Shown in pieces: positions 57,725-64,000 of a stretch of 64,000 nt of DNA. Positions within the stretch are counted from its first letter, which is position 1. Each line of letters starts with the position of its first letter. The notes beneath the pieces were generated by a model. That model did not search any database and was not told the origin of the DNA. It worked only from the letters and a program-made list of their open reading frames with translations. Source of the stretch: Streptomyces albus subsp. albus (GTDB taxonomy: Bacteria > Actinomycetota > Actinomycetes > Streptomycetales > Streptomycetaceae); contig NZ_JOID01000016.1 in the NCBI RefSeq assembly GCF_000719865.1, forward strand, positions 295,669 through 359,668. Direction: 5' to 3'. The translations under genes and the position numbers were made by a program.

Positions 57725-58140
57725 CGGGTACGGGGCGTACGGGCCGCCCCGGGGGGGTGGGAGCGGGCGCGGTGCTCCAGTGCGGCCGGTGACGGCGCCC
57801 CGGAGCGGCCCCGCCGGACGGCCGGGGGCCGGGCACGGGGCGCGGGGACGGGAACGGGGCGGGAACGGCGTCCCACGGGCCGCTCCGCGGCGGCTCCGCC
57901 CTCCCCCGCGGCTTCCCTCGCCGCTGCCCGCCCGGCTGTCCTCCCCACGTCCTCCCGGGGCGGACAGCGGGCCGCACGGACGGTGCCCGGGCGGTGCCCG
58001 GCCGGGGCGCCCCGGCCCCCGGAGCCCGGCGGAAACGCCCGCGCGGAACGGGGGTTGGCGGCCCCCGGGGCGACGCAGCGCCCGCCGGAGGGGGACTCCC
58101 TTACCACGCGGTTCCGGACCATACTGGCGGCCACCACCGC
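57725..58140. other. GC-rich gene-free stretch between the tricorn and lipoprotein genes
   Basis: About 415 bases, more than 80% G+C by eye, with C7/G7-type runs (CCCCGGGGGGG near 57752). No protein-like frame. CAGGAGGAGG at 58141 is the ribosome site of the next gene. Confidence 0.4.
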
Positions 58141-58155
58141 CAGGAGGAGGCGCCC

Positions 58156-58668
58156 ATGAGTCCCGCCCGGAGCACGGACACCGCCACGCGCCGCGCTCCC
58201 GGCCGCCGGGGCCCACGCCGGGCGGCGGCCGCCGGAGCGGCCGTGGCGGTGCTCCTGTCCCTCGCGGCCTGTGGGCAGCCCGGTGCCCGGGGCGGTACGG
58301 AACCGGCACCCGGCTCCCCCCGGCCGTCAGCGGCCGCCGACGGGCAGTTGCTGGCGCTCACGGTCAGCGGCGGTGTGGCCGGGCACACCAGCCGGGTCAC
58401 CGTGGGGGCGGACGGCACCGTCGAGACGGTCCGGCGCAGCGGTACGTCGAGAACGGGGCGGATGCGGGACGGACAAGTGGCCGAGCTGCGCGACGTCCTG
58501 GCGAGCGAGCGGTACGCGCGGCTGCCCGCCCGCACCTTCAACCGGCCGACGACCGACGCCTTCGTCTACGAGTTCGAAGCACAGGGGCGCACCGTGGTCG
58601 CGGACAGCACCTCGCTGCGGAGGCCGCTGAACGAGGTGCTCCAACTGCTCGGCTCCTGGCGGCCGTAG
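58156..58668 (+). CDS. Small lipoprotein of unknown function
   Basis: 170 aa. Twin Arg-rich N-terminus, hydrophobic AAAGAAVAVLLSLAAC with lipobox SLAAC, Pro/Ser linker, then a compact domain: LLALTVSGGVAGHTSRVTVG, GQVAELRDVLASERYARLPA, FVYEFEAQGRTVVADST, LNEVLQLLGSW. This looks like the protealysin-inhibitor-like (emfourin) architecture of some lipoproteins next to proteases, but I am unsure. GGAGGAGG lies 5 bases before the ATG. Confidence 0.7.
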   Translation: MSPARSTDTATRRAPGRRGPRRAAAAGAAVAVLLSLAACGQPGARGGTEPAPGSPRPSAAADGQLLALTVSGGVAGHTSRVTVGADGTVETVRRSGTSRTGRMRDGQVAELRDVLASERYARLPARTFNRPTTDAFVYEFEAQGRTVVADSTSLRRPLNEVLQLLGSWRP

Positions 58669-58682
58669 CCGCCGTCGTACGG

Positions 58683-58698
58683 CCGCACGGCCGTGCGG
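58683..58698. terminator. 16-bp palindrome between convergent genes
   Basis: CCGCACGGCCGTGCGG, perfectly self-complementary, in the 63 bases between the lipoprotein and rsmE stops. Possible shared terminator. Confidence 0.4.
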
Positions 58699-58731
58699 GC
58701 CCGGCCGGTGTCCAGCCGGTGTCCAGGAGTG

Positions 58732-59472
58732 TCAGGACCAGCGGCCCGTGCGCCCCAGCAGCAGCGCGGCGGCGGCCGTCCCGGCCGTGGAGGTGCGCAG
58801 GACCGTCGGGCCCAGCCGGTACGGCTTCGCGCCCGCCGCCGTGAACGCCGCCAGCTCCTCCGGCGAGACACCGCCCTCCGGGCCGACCACCAGCACGATG
58901 TCCCCGCCCTCCGGCAGCGCGGCGGTGGCCAGCGGTTCGGCGGCCTCCTCGTGGAGCACGGCGGCGAACGCGGCGCCCGAGAGCAGCCCGGCGACCTCAC
59001 GCGTGCTCATCGGGCCCGGCACCTCGGGAAGCCGGAGGCGGCGGGCCTGCTTGCCGGCCTCCCGCGCGGTGGCCCGCCACTTGCCGAGCGCCTTGACGCC
59101 CCGCTCGCCCTTCCACTGCGTGATGCAGCGGGCCGCCGTCCACGGCACGACGGTGTCCACGCCGGTCTCCGTCATCGTCTCGACGGCGAGTTCGCCGCGG
59201 TCGCCCTTGGGCAGCGCCTGGACGACCGTGATCCGGGGGCTGGGCTCCGGCTCGTGGCGGACCTCGGTGATCTCGGCTTCCAGGCGGTCCTTGCCCTCGA
59301 CGGCCGCCACCGTGCCGTACCCGCCGGTCCCCCGGCCGTCCGTCAGCACGATCTCCTCACCGGCGCGCAGCCGCCGCACGGAGACGGCGTGCCGCCCCTC
59401 GGGGCCGTCGAGCACGAACCGGCCGGTTGCCAGGGGGCGTTCGGGGTCGGTCAGGAACACCGGAGCCGTCAT
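58732..59472 (-). CDS. rsmE: 16S rRNA (uracil1498-N3)-methyltransferase
   Basis: 246 aa. SPOUT methyltransferase with N-terminal PUA-like part (GRHAVSVRRLRAGEEIVLTDG). ALPKGDRGELAVETMTETGV, then the knot motifs IVLVVGPEGGVSPEELAAF and RLGPTVLRTSTAGTAAAAL are diagnostic. Modifies the ribosomal decoding centre. GGGGAG lies 6 bases before the ATG. Downstream of dnaJ on the same strand. Confidence 0.93.
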   Translation of the reverse strand: MTAPVFLTDPERPLATGRFVLDGPEGRHAVSVRRLRAGEEIVLTDGRGTGGYGTVAAVEGKDRLEAEITEVRHEPEPSPRITVVQALPKGDRGELAVETMTETGVDTVVPWTAARCITQWKGERGVKALGKWRATAREAGKQARRLRLPEVPGPMSTREVAGLLSGAAFAAVLHEEAAEPLATAALPEGGDIVLVVGPEGGVSPEELAAFTAAGAKPYRLGPTVLRTSTAGTAAAALLLGRTGRWS

Positions 59473-59491
59473 GCGGGCTCCCCTTTCTCGG

Positions 59492-59539
59492 GCTGTGCGG
59501 TCCTTGTGCTGTGCGGTCCTTGTGCCGTGCGGTCCCTGT
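59492..59539. repeat. Three tandem copies of a 16-bp unit
   Basis: GCTGTGCGGTCCTTGT at 59492-59507 and again, identical, at 59508-59523; the third copy (59524-59539) differs at two positions. Lies just upstream of rsmE. Confidence 0.8.
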
Positions 59540-59579
59540 CGGGGCCGTGCCGCGCAGGGCGAAGGCTCAGGGCACGGCA

Positions 59580-59610
59580 CGGCCCCGGCGGAGGGGGTCC
59601 GCCGGGGCCG
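59580..59610 (-). terminator. Hairpin terminator after dnaJ
   Basis: CGGCCCCGGCGGA (59580-59592), loop GGGGG, TCCGCCGGGGCCG (59598-59610): perfect 13-bp stem, 30 bases after the dnaJ stop. Confidence 0.7.
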
Positions 59611-59640
59611 GGGTGTCGTACGGCTGCGCCGCCCGCCGGT

Positions 59641-60777
59641 TCAGCGGCCGTTGAAGGCGTCCTTCAGCCGGGAGAAGAGGCCCTGCTGACCGGGCTGGAA
59701 GTGCCCGGCCGGGCGCTCCTCGCCGCGGATCTTGGCGAGCTGCCGGAGCAGGTCCTCCTGCTGGGGGTCGAGCTTGGTCGGCGTCTGCACCTCGACGTGG
59801 ACGATGAGATCGCCGCGCCCGCCGCCGCGCAGATGCGTGACGCCGCGCTGGTGGAGCGGGATCGACTGGCCGGACTGGGTACCGGGCCGGATGTCGACCT
59901 CCTCCATGCCGTCCAGCGTCTCCAGCGGGCACTGGGTACCGAGGGCCGCCGCCGTCATCGGGATGGTGACGGTGCAGTGCAGATCGTCGCCGCGCCGCTG
60001 GAAGACCGGGTGCGGCACCTCGTGGATCTCGACGTAGAGATCGCCGGGCGGGCCGCCGCCGGGGCCGACCTCGCCCTCGCCGGCGAGCTGGATGCGCGTG
60101 CCGTTGTCCACACCCGCCGGGATCTTGACGGTGAGCGTGCGGCGCGAGCGGATGCGGCCGTCGCCGGCGCACTCGGGGCACGGGGTCGGCACGACGGTGC
60201 CGAAGCCCTGGCACTGCGGGCAGGGGCGGGAGGTCATGACCTGGCCCAGGAAGGACCGCGTCACCTGGGAGACCTCGCCGCGGCCGCGGCACATGTCGCA
60301 GGTCTGGGCGGAGGTGCCGGGGGCGGCGCCCTCGCCGCTGCAGGTGTTGCAGACGACGGCCGTGTCGACCTGGATGTCCTTGGTGGTGCCGAACGCGGCC
60401 TCGTCCAGCTCGATTTCGAGCCGGATCATCGCGTCCTGGCCGCGCCGGGTGCGCGATCTCGGGCCGCGCTGCGAGGCGGTGCCGAAGAACGCGTCCATGA
60501 TGTCGGAGAAGTTGCCGAAGCCGGCTCCCCCGAAGCCGGCGCCCGCGCCACCGCCGGCCCCCGACATCGGGTCCCCGCCGAGGTCGTAGACCTGCTTCTT
60601 CTGCGGGTCCGACAGCACCTCGTAGGCGGCGTTGATCTCCTTGAACCGCTCCTGCGTCTTGGGGTCCGGATTGACGTCCGGGTGCAGCTCGCGTGCGAGA
60701 CGGCGGAACGCCTTCTTGATCTCGTCCGGTCCGGCGTCCCGGCTCACGCCCAGTACGGCGTAGTAGTCGGTGGCCAC
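59641..60777 (-). CDS. dnaJ: Chaperone DnaJ (second-copy type, linked to hrcA)
   Basis: 378 aa. J domain with HPD in RRLARELHPDVNPD, Gly-rich segment (GGGAGAGFGGAGFGNF), the four zinc motifs CNTCSGEG, CDMCRGRG, CPQCQGFG and CPECAGDG (about residues 148-212) and the C-terminal substrate-binding domain. GTG start directly follows the hrcA TAA; the ribosome site GGAG lies inside hrcA. In S. coelicolor the hrcA-linked copy is dnaJ2. Heat-shock control through HrcA is expected. Confidence 0.94.
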   Translation of the reverse strand: MATDYYAVLGVSRDAGPDEIKKAFRRLARELHPDVNPDPKTQERFKEINAAYEVLSDPQKKQVYDLGGDPMSGAGGGAGAGFGGAGFGNFSDIMDAFFGTASQRGPRSRTRRGQDAMIRLEIELDEAAFGTTKDIQVDTAVVCNTCSGEGAAPGTSAQTCDMCRGRGEVSQVTRSFLGQVMTSRPCPQCQGFGTVVPTPCPECAGDGRIRSRRTLTVKIPAGVDNGTRIQLAGEGEVGPGGGPPGDLYVEIHEVPHPVFQRRGDDLHCTVTIPMTAAALGTQCPLETLDGMEEVDIRPGTQSGQSIPLHQRGVTHLRGGGRGDLIVHVEVQTPTKLDPQQEDLLRQLAKIRGEERPAGHFQPGQQGLFSRLKDAFNGR

Positions 60778-61794
60778 TTACGACTCCGCCAGAATCTGTC
60801 CGACGTAACGTGCCACTGCGCGTACCGCTCCCATCGTTCCGGGGTAATCCATGCGGGTCGGTCCGACCACGCCGAGTTTCGCCACCGCCTCGTCGCCCGA
60901 ACCGTAGCCGACGGCGACGACGGAGGTGGACGTGAGGCCCTCGTGGGCGTTCTCATGCCCGATGCGCACCGTCATGCCGGGCTCCTCGGAGGCGCCGAGC
61001 AGCTTCAGCAGCACGACCTGCTCCTCCAGGGCCTCCAGCACGGGCCGGATGGTCAGCGGGAAGTCGTGGCGGAAGCGGGTGAGATTGGCGGTACCGCCGA
61101 TCATCAGCCGCTCCTCGGTCTCCTCGACGAGGGTCTCCATGAGGGTGGCGAGCACCGTGGAGACCGTCCCGCGGTCCTCCGTCTCGAAGGACTCCGGAAG
61201 ATCCTGCACCAAGCGCGGCACTTCCGCGAAACGGTGACCGGACACCGCGCTGTTGAGACGGGCCCGCAGATCGGCCAGCGAGGTCTCCCCGAACGGCGCC
61301 GGGCAGTCCACCATGCGCTGTTCGACCCGGCCGGTGTCGGTGATCAGGACGAGCATGATCCGCGCGGGCGCCATGGACAGCAGTTCGACATGGCGCACGG
61401 TCGAGCGGGTGAGCGACGGATACTGCACCACCGCCACCTGCCGGGTCAGCTGCGCGAGCAGCCGCACCGTGCGGCCCACCACGTCGTCGAGGTCGACGGC
61501 GCCGTCGAGGAAGTTCTGGATGGCCCGGCGCTCCGCCGTCGAGAGCGGTTTCACACCGGCGAGCTTGTCGACGAACAGCCGGTAGCCCTTGTCCGTGGGG
61601 ATGCGGCCGGCACTGGTGTGCGGCTGGGCGATGAAGCCCTCGTCCTCCAGCGCCGCCATGTCATTGCGCACCGTGGCGGGCGACACCCCGAGGCGGTGGC
61701 GCTCCGTGAGCGCCTTGGAGCCGACCGGCTCCTCGGTGCCCACGTAGTCCTGGACGATGGCGCGCAGCACTTCGAGTCTGCGTTCGCTCAGCAT
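60778..61794 (-). CDS. hrcA: Heat-inducible transcriptional repressor HrcA
   Basis: 338 aa. Winged helix [20 protein letters not shown] with [20 protein letters not shown], then the GAF-like and inserted domains. ATG at 61794 chosen because GGAGG lies 8 bases before it; a GTG 9 bases upstream overlaps that site. It represses itself, dnaJ and groE genes through CIRCE, one copy of which lies 57 bases upstream. Confidence 0.94.
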   Translation of the reverse strand: MLSERRLEVLRAIVQDYVGTEEPVGSKALTERHRLGVSPATVRNDMAALEDEGFIAQPHTSAGRIPTDKGYRLFVDKLAGVKPLSTAERRAIQNFLDGAVDLDDVVGRTVRLLAQLTRQVAVVQYPSLTRSTVRHVELLSMAPARIMLVLITDTGRVEQRMVDCPAPFGETSLADLRARLNSAVSGHRFAEVPRLVQDLPESFETEDRGTVSTVLATLMETLVEETEERLMIGGTANLTRFRHDFPLTIRPVLEALEEQVVLLKLLGASEEPGMTVRIGHENAHEGLTSTSVVAVGYGSGDEAVAKLGVVGPTRMDYPGTMGAVRAVARYVGQILAES

Positions 61795-61850
61795 CGCGCT
61801 CACCTCCAGTCGGTCTCTCGGTCTCCGGTCCGGCCTCTCGGTCCGGCTCT

Positions 61851-61875
61851 TGGCACTCGATCCGCGGGAGTGCCA
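61851..61875 (-). promoter_or_regulatory. CIRCE element of the hrcA-dnaJ operon
   Basis: TGGCACTC-N9-GAGTGCCA, perfect inverted repeat with the canonical 9-base spacer, differing from the consensus TTAGCACTC only in the outer bases, as usual in high-GC genomes. Confidence 0.9.
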
Positions 61876-62005
61876 GTTTCCCCGGCCAAGTGTACGGCGG
61901 TGCGGTATGGCGAGGGCAAGGCCGGACCGGTTACGGGGCGGATACGCGGCCGGTCGACGGCGCCCCGGGCGGACACGGGCGCCCGCCTGCGACTAGCGTC
62001 ATCGT

Positions 62006-62728
62006 ATGGAACGCGGTTGGGAAGAGGCGGACGGGGAGCACCTGGCGCGGGGGGTCGCACGCCGCCGCCTGCCGGGCTGGGACGCCACGGCGGGACTGGT
62101 GTACGGGCCGGACGCGGCGCTCGTCGTGGACGCGGGGGCGAGCCTCGCCGAGGGGGCGGGCATCCGCCGGTGGGCACGGCGCCTGGCGGGCCGGGACGTG
62201 ACCCATCTCGCACTCACCCACGGTCACTTCGACCACATCCTGGGCGCCGCGGCCTTCGCCGGCGCCGAGACCTACGCCGCCGTGGGCCTGGACCGGCTGC
62301 TCACCGGCGGGCGGGAGGCGGTGGCCGCCGACGCCGTCCGGCACGGGCTGGACGCCGGGGAGGCGGCCGAGGCCGCCGATCTGCTGGTCCGGCCGCGGCA
62401 CCTCGTCTCGGGAGAGATGACGGTGGACCTCGGCGGAGGGCGGGAGGCCGTGCTCGTCAACGTCGGGCCCGGGCACACCCCGCACGATCTGGCGGTGCTG
62501 GTGCCGGGCGCCCCCTGTGTCGTCTTCTGCGGCGATCTGGTGGAGCAGTCGGGGGAGCCCCAGGCCGGCCCGGACGCCGTGCCCGGCCGCTGGCCCGCCG
62601 CGCTGGACCGGCTCGTGGAGCTCGGCGGCGAGGACGCGCTGTACGTGCCCGGTCACGGAGCGGTGGTGGACGCCCGTTTCGTACGGGCCCAACGCGACGC
62701 GCTGGCGGGGCGGTTCGGCGTGTCGTGA
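62006..62728 (+). CDS. Metallo-beta-lactamase-fold hydrolase
   Basis: 240 aa. LALTHGHFDHILGAAAF (HxHxDH, about residue 72), GPGHTPHDLAVLVPG (third His), CGDLVEQSGEP (bridging Asp) and YVPGHGAVVD (last His). Substrate unknown; the broad family includes thioesterases and glyoxalase II-like enzymes. Divergent from hrcA across about 210 bases that contain CIRCE. Confidence 0.87.
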   Translation: MERGWEEADGEHLARGVARRRLPGWDATAGLVYGPDAALVVDAGASLAEGAGIRRWARRLAGRDVTHLALTHGHFDHILGAAAFAGAETYAAVGLDRLLTGGREAVAADAVRHGLDAGEAAEAADLLVRPRHLVSGEMTVDLGGGREAVLVNVGPGHTPHDLAVLVPGAPCVVFCGDLVEQSGEPQAGPDAVPGRWPAALDRLVELGGEDALYVPGHGAVVDARFVRAQRDALAGRFGVS

Positions 62729-62749
62729 CCGGCGTCCGCCCGCCGTTCG

Positions 62750-62755
62750 TATCGT
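62750..62755 (+). promoter_or_regulatory. Possible -10 element of the DUF3097 gene
   Basis: TATCGT ending 8 bases before the ATG at 62764, with TGACCG about 18 bases upstream. Would give a leaderless or near-leaderless mRNA. Confidence 0.35.
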
Positions 62756-62763
62756 CTGTGCCC

Positions 62764-63609
62764 ATGCGCAGCAGACAGTACGGGCCCGACCTGACCCCGC
62801 CGTGGAAGAAGAACCGGCCGGCGCCCGAGGTGGCGGCCGAGCCCGGCCTCGTGGTGGAGGAGGCCGCCACCGGCTTCTGCGGCGCGGTGATCCGCTGCGA
62901 GAAGACGGCGCGGGGACCGGTGGTGACCCTGGAGGACCGCTTCGGCAAGCACCGGGTCTTCCCGATGGAGCCCCGCGGTTTCCTGCTGGAGGGGCGCACG
63001 GTCACGCTGGTGCGCCCCGCGGCCGCCGCGGCCGCCGCCCCGCGCCGCCCGGCGCGCACCGCCTCGGGGTCGGTCGCCGTCCCGGGGGCGCGGGCGCGGG
63101 TCGCGCGCGCCGGGCGCATCTATGTGGAGGGCCGGCACGACGCCGAACTCGTCGAGCGGGTCTGGGGCGACGACCTGCGCATCGAGGGCGTGGTGGTCGA
63201 GTATCTGGAGGGCATCGACGACCTCCCGGCGGTGGTACGGGAGTTCGAGCCGTCGGCGGACGCGCGGCTCGGGGTGCTCGTCGACCACCTGGTGCCCGGC
63301 TCCAAGGAGTCGCGGATCGCGGACGAGGTCATGGGCGACCCCGCCTGGGGCGGGCACGTCCTCGTCGTCGGCCACCCGTACATCGACATCTGGGAGGCTG
63401 TGAAACCGGCCTCCGCGGGCATCCCCGCCTGGCCGTCGGTGCCCCGGGGCCAGGACTGGAAGACGGGCGTCTGCCGGGCGCTGGGCTGGCCGGAGAACAC
63501 CGGCGCGGCCTGGCAGCGCATCCTGTCCTCCGTGCACAGCTTCCGGGACCTGGAGCCGGAGCTGCTCGGGCGGGTGGAGGAACTCATCGACCATGTGACG
63601 GCGCCGTAG
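62764..63609 (+). CDS. DUF3097 family protein
   Basis: 281 aa. Begins RSRQYGPDLTPPWKKNRP and contains the conserved DUF3097 parts: TGFCGAVIRCEKTARGPVV, RIYVEGRHDAELVERVWGDD (a Toprim-like start EGRHDAE), GVLVDHLVPGSKESRIAD, GHPYIDIWEAVKP and FRDLEPELLGRVEELIDHV. The family is confined to actinobacteria and has no assigned function; the EG...D/DH pattern suggests a Toprim-like metal site (inference). A GTG 6 bases before the ATG is an alternative start. Confidence 0.85.
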   Translation: MRSRQYGPDLTPPWKKNRPAPEVAAEPGLVVEEAATGFCGAVIRCEKTARGPVVTLEDRFGKHRVFPMEPRGFLLEGRTVTLVRPAAAAAAAPRRPARTASGSVAVPGARARVARAGRIYVEGRHDAELVERVWGDDLRIEGVVVEYLEGIDDLPAVVREFEPSADARLGVLVDHLVPGSKESRIADEVMGDPAWGGHVLVVGHPYIDIWEAVKPASAGIPAWPSVPRGQDWKTGVCRALGWPENTGAAWQRILSSVHSFRDLEPELLGRVEELIDHVTAP

Positions 63610-63923
63610 CCGGTCCGGAGTGCCGGGGGCCAAGGAGCCGGTGGCCGGCCGCCGGGCCGCCGGGCCGCCGGAGCATTGCGGCGCCCGGGGTTCCTGCCCC
63701 GGTGTTCGGGTTCTCCGGGGAATCCGGGGTACGCCCGGCTTCCAGGTGCCCGGATACACCCGGGTTCCGGGCGCCCGGTTGCTCGGGTGCCCGGTTGCTC
63801 GGGTGCCCTTTTCCGGTTGTGACCGGGTTTCCGCGGACCCGGGCACCGCCGGGGTTCCGGGTGGCCGGGTTCCGGGTGGCCCGGGGTACCCGGCCCGCCC
63901 CGGCCGGGATGCTCCTATGGATG
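63610..63923. repeat. Low-complexity tract of CCGGGT/GCCCGG repeats
   Basis: GCCCGGTTGCTCGGGT occurs twice in tandem (63773-63788 and 63789-63804), followed by degenerate CCGGGTTCCGGGTGG units (63850-63900). No coding frame of good quality. It separates the core genes from the possible minus-strand fragment at the window edge. Confidence 0.6.
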
Positions 63924-64000
63924 TCAAGCGGCTTCAGTGAGAGCGCGTTGTGTGGTTTGTCGGGTGGTGGTGCGGTGGTCGAGGGATCGCAGGAGGACGC
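63924..64000 (-). CDS. Possible C-terminal fragment of a minus-strand gene running off the window (transposase?)
   Basis: An open minus-strand frame ends at TGA 63924-63926 and continues past the window edge. The last codons read SLDHRTTTRQTTQRALTEAA with codons such as CGA, ACA, CAA and ACT, unlike the GC-ending codons of neighbouring genes. The Thr/Arg/Gln-rich tail and composition suggest a mobile-element gene. Only 25 codons are visible. Confidence 0.3.
   Translation of the reverse strand, partial: VLLRSLDHRTTTRQTTQRALTEAA

Noticed and set aside
58693..63609. 1638-codon plus-strand frame as a single giant protein
   Set aside because: Only its last 281 codons (DUF3097) are protein-like; the rest is antisense to rsmE, dnaJ and hrcA.

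Overview
The window reads as a Streptomyces (or close relative) chromosome. Base composition is very GC-rich with G/C at third codon positions, GTG starts are common, and strong Shine-Dalgarno sites alternate with leaderless promoters. Typical families are present: XRE/DUF5753, DUF397, Uma2, DUF3097, DUF6247-like and MsiK-dependent sugar importers. From memory, the gene order nasA ... nirBD ... ppdK, dusB, glyS, znuACB-zur, uppS, recO, leuA, era, ybeY, phoH, rnz, tricorn protease, rsmE, dnaJ, hrcA resembles the S. coelicolor SCO2473-SCO2556 interval, so I read it as conserved core broken by accessory stretches.

Left part (1-17.8 kb): nitrate assimilation with insertions. The 3' part of nasA opens the window. 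The nitrite reductase operon (a stand-alone FAD/NAD reductase, then nirB and nirD, 13.3-17.7 kb) lies behind a sequence with exact GlnR-box spacing. Between them are a cutA/gamma-glutamylcyclotransferase pair, a secreted subtilisin, a LuxR-type regulator with a leaderless promoter, an XRE/SDR divergent pair, a tautomerase, an XRE-DUF397/ATP-binding module, a TauE/SafE transporter and a Uma2 protein. The stretch 5.3-7.7 kb is a small decay zone. It holds a duplicated 3' end of the LuxR gene on either side of a DUF6247-like gene, a probable frameshifted partner gene, a GNAT gene, a 99-bp repeat and a truncated gene pair.

Middle (17.8-36 kb): a second copy of the 99-bp repeat, then a LacI-controlled sugar cluster (repressor, binding lipoprotein, two permeases, GH3 glycosidase; no ATPase). 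It continues with an SDR, a Tat-exported PhoX-like protein, an ArsR-type regulator, ppdK and a GH63-like glycosidase.

Right part (35.5-63.6 kb): dense housekeeping genes. Notable regulation includes a leaderless znuA promoter overlapped by two Zur-like boxes, a leuA leader peptide with four consecutive Leu codons, and a CIRCE element in front of hrcA-dnaJ. A second XRE-DUF397/ATP-binding module with the same divergent layout as the first lies at 52.6-54.3 kb. The window ends in short repeats and a possible fragment of a minus-strand gene with atypical codon use.

No rRNA, tRNA, CRISPR array or complete insertion sequence was seen. Coordinates were read by hand; domain boundaries are approximate, and family names rest on motif recognition, not on a search.
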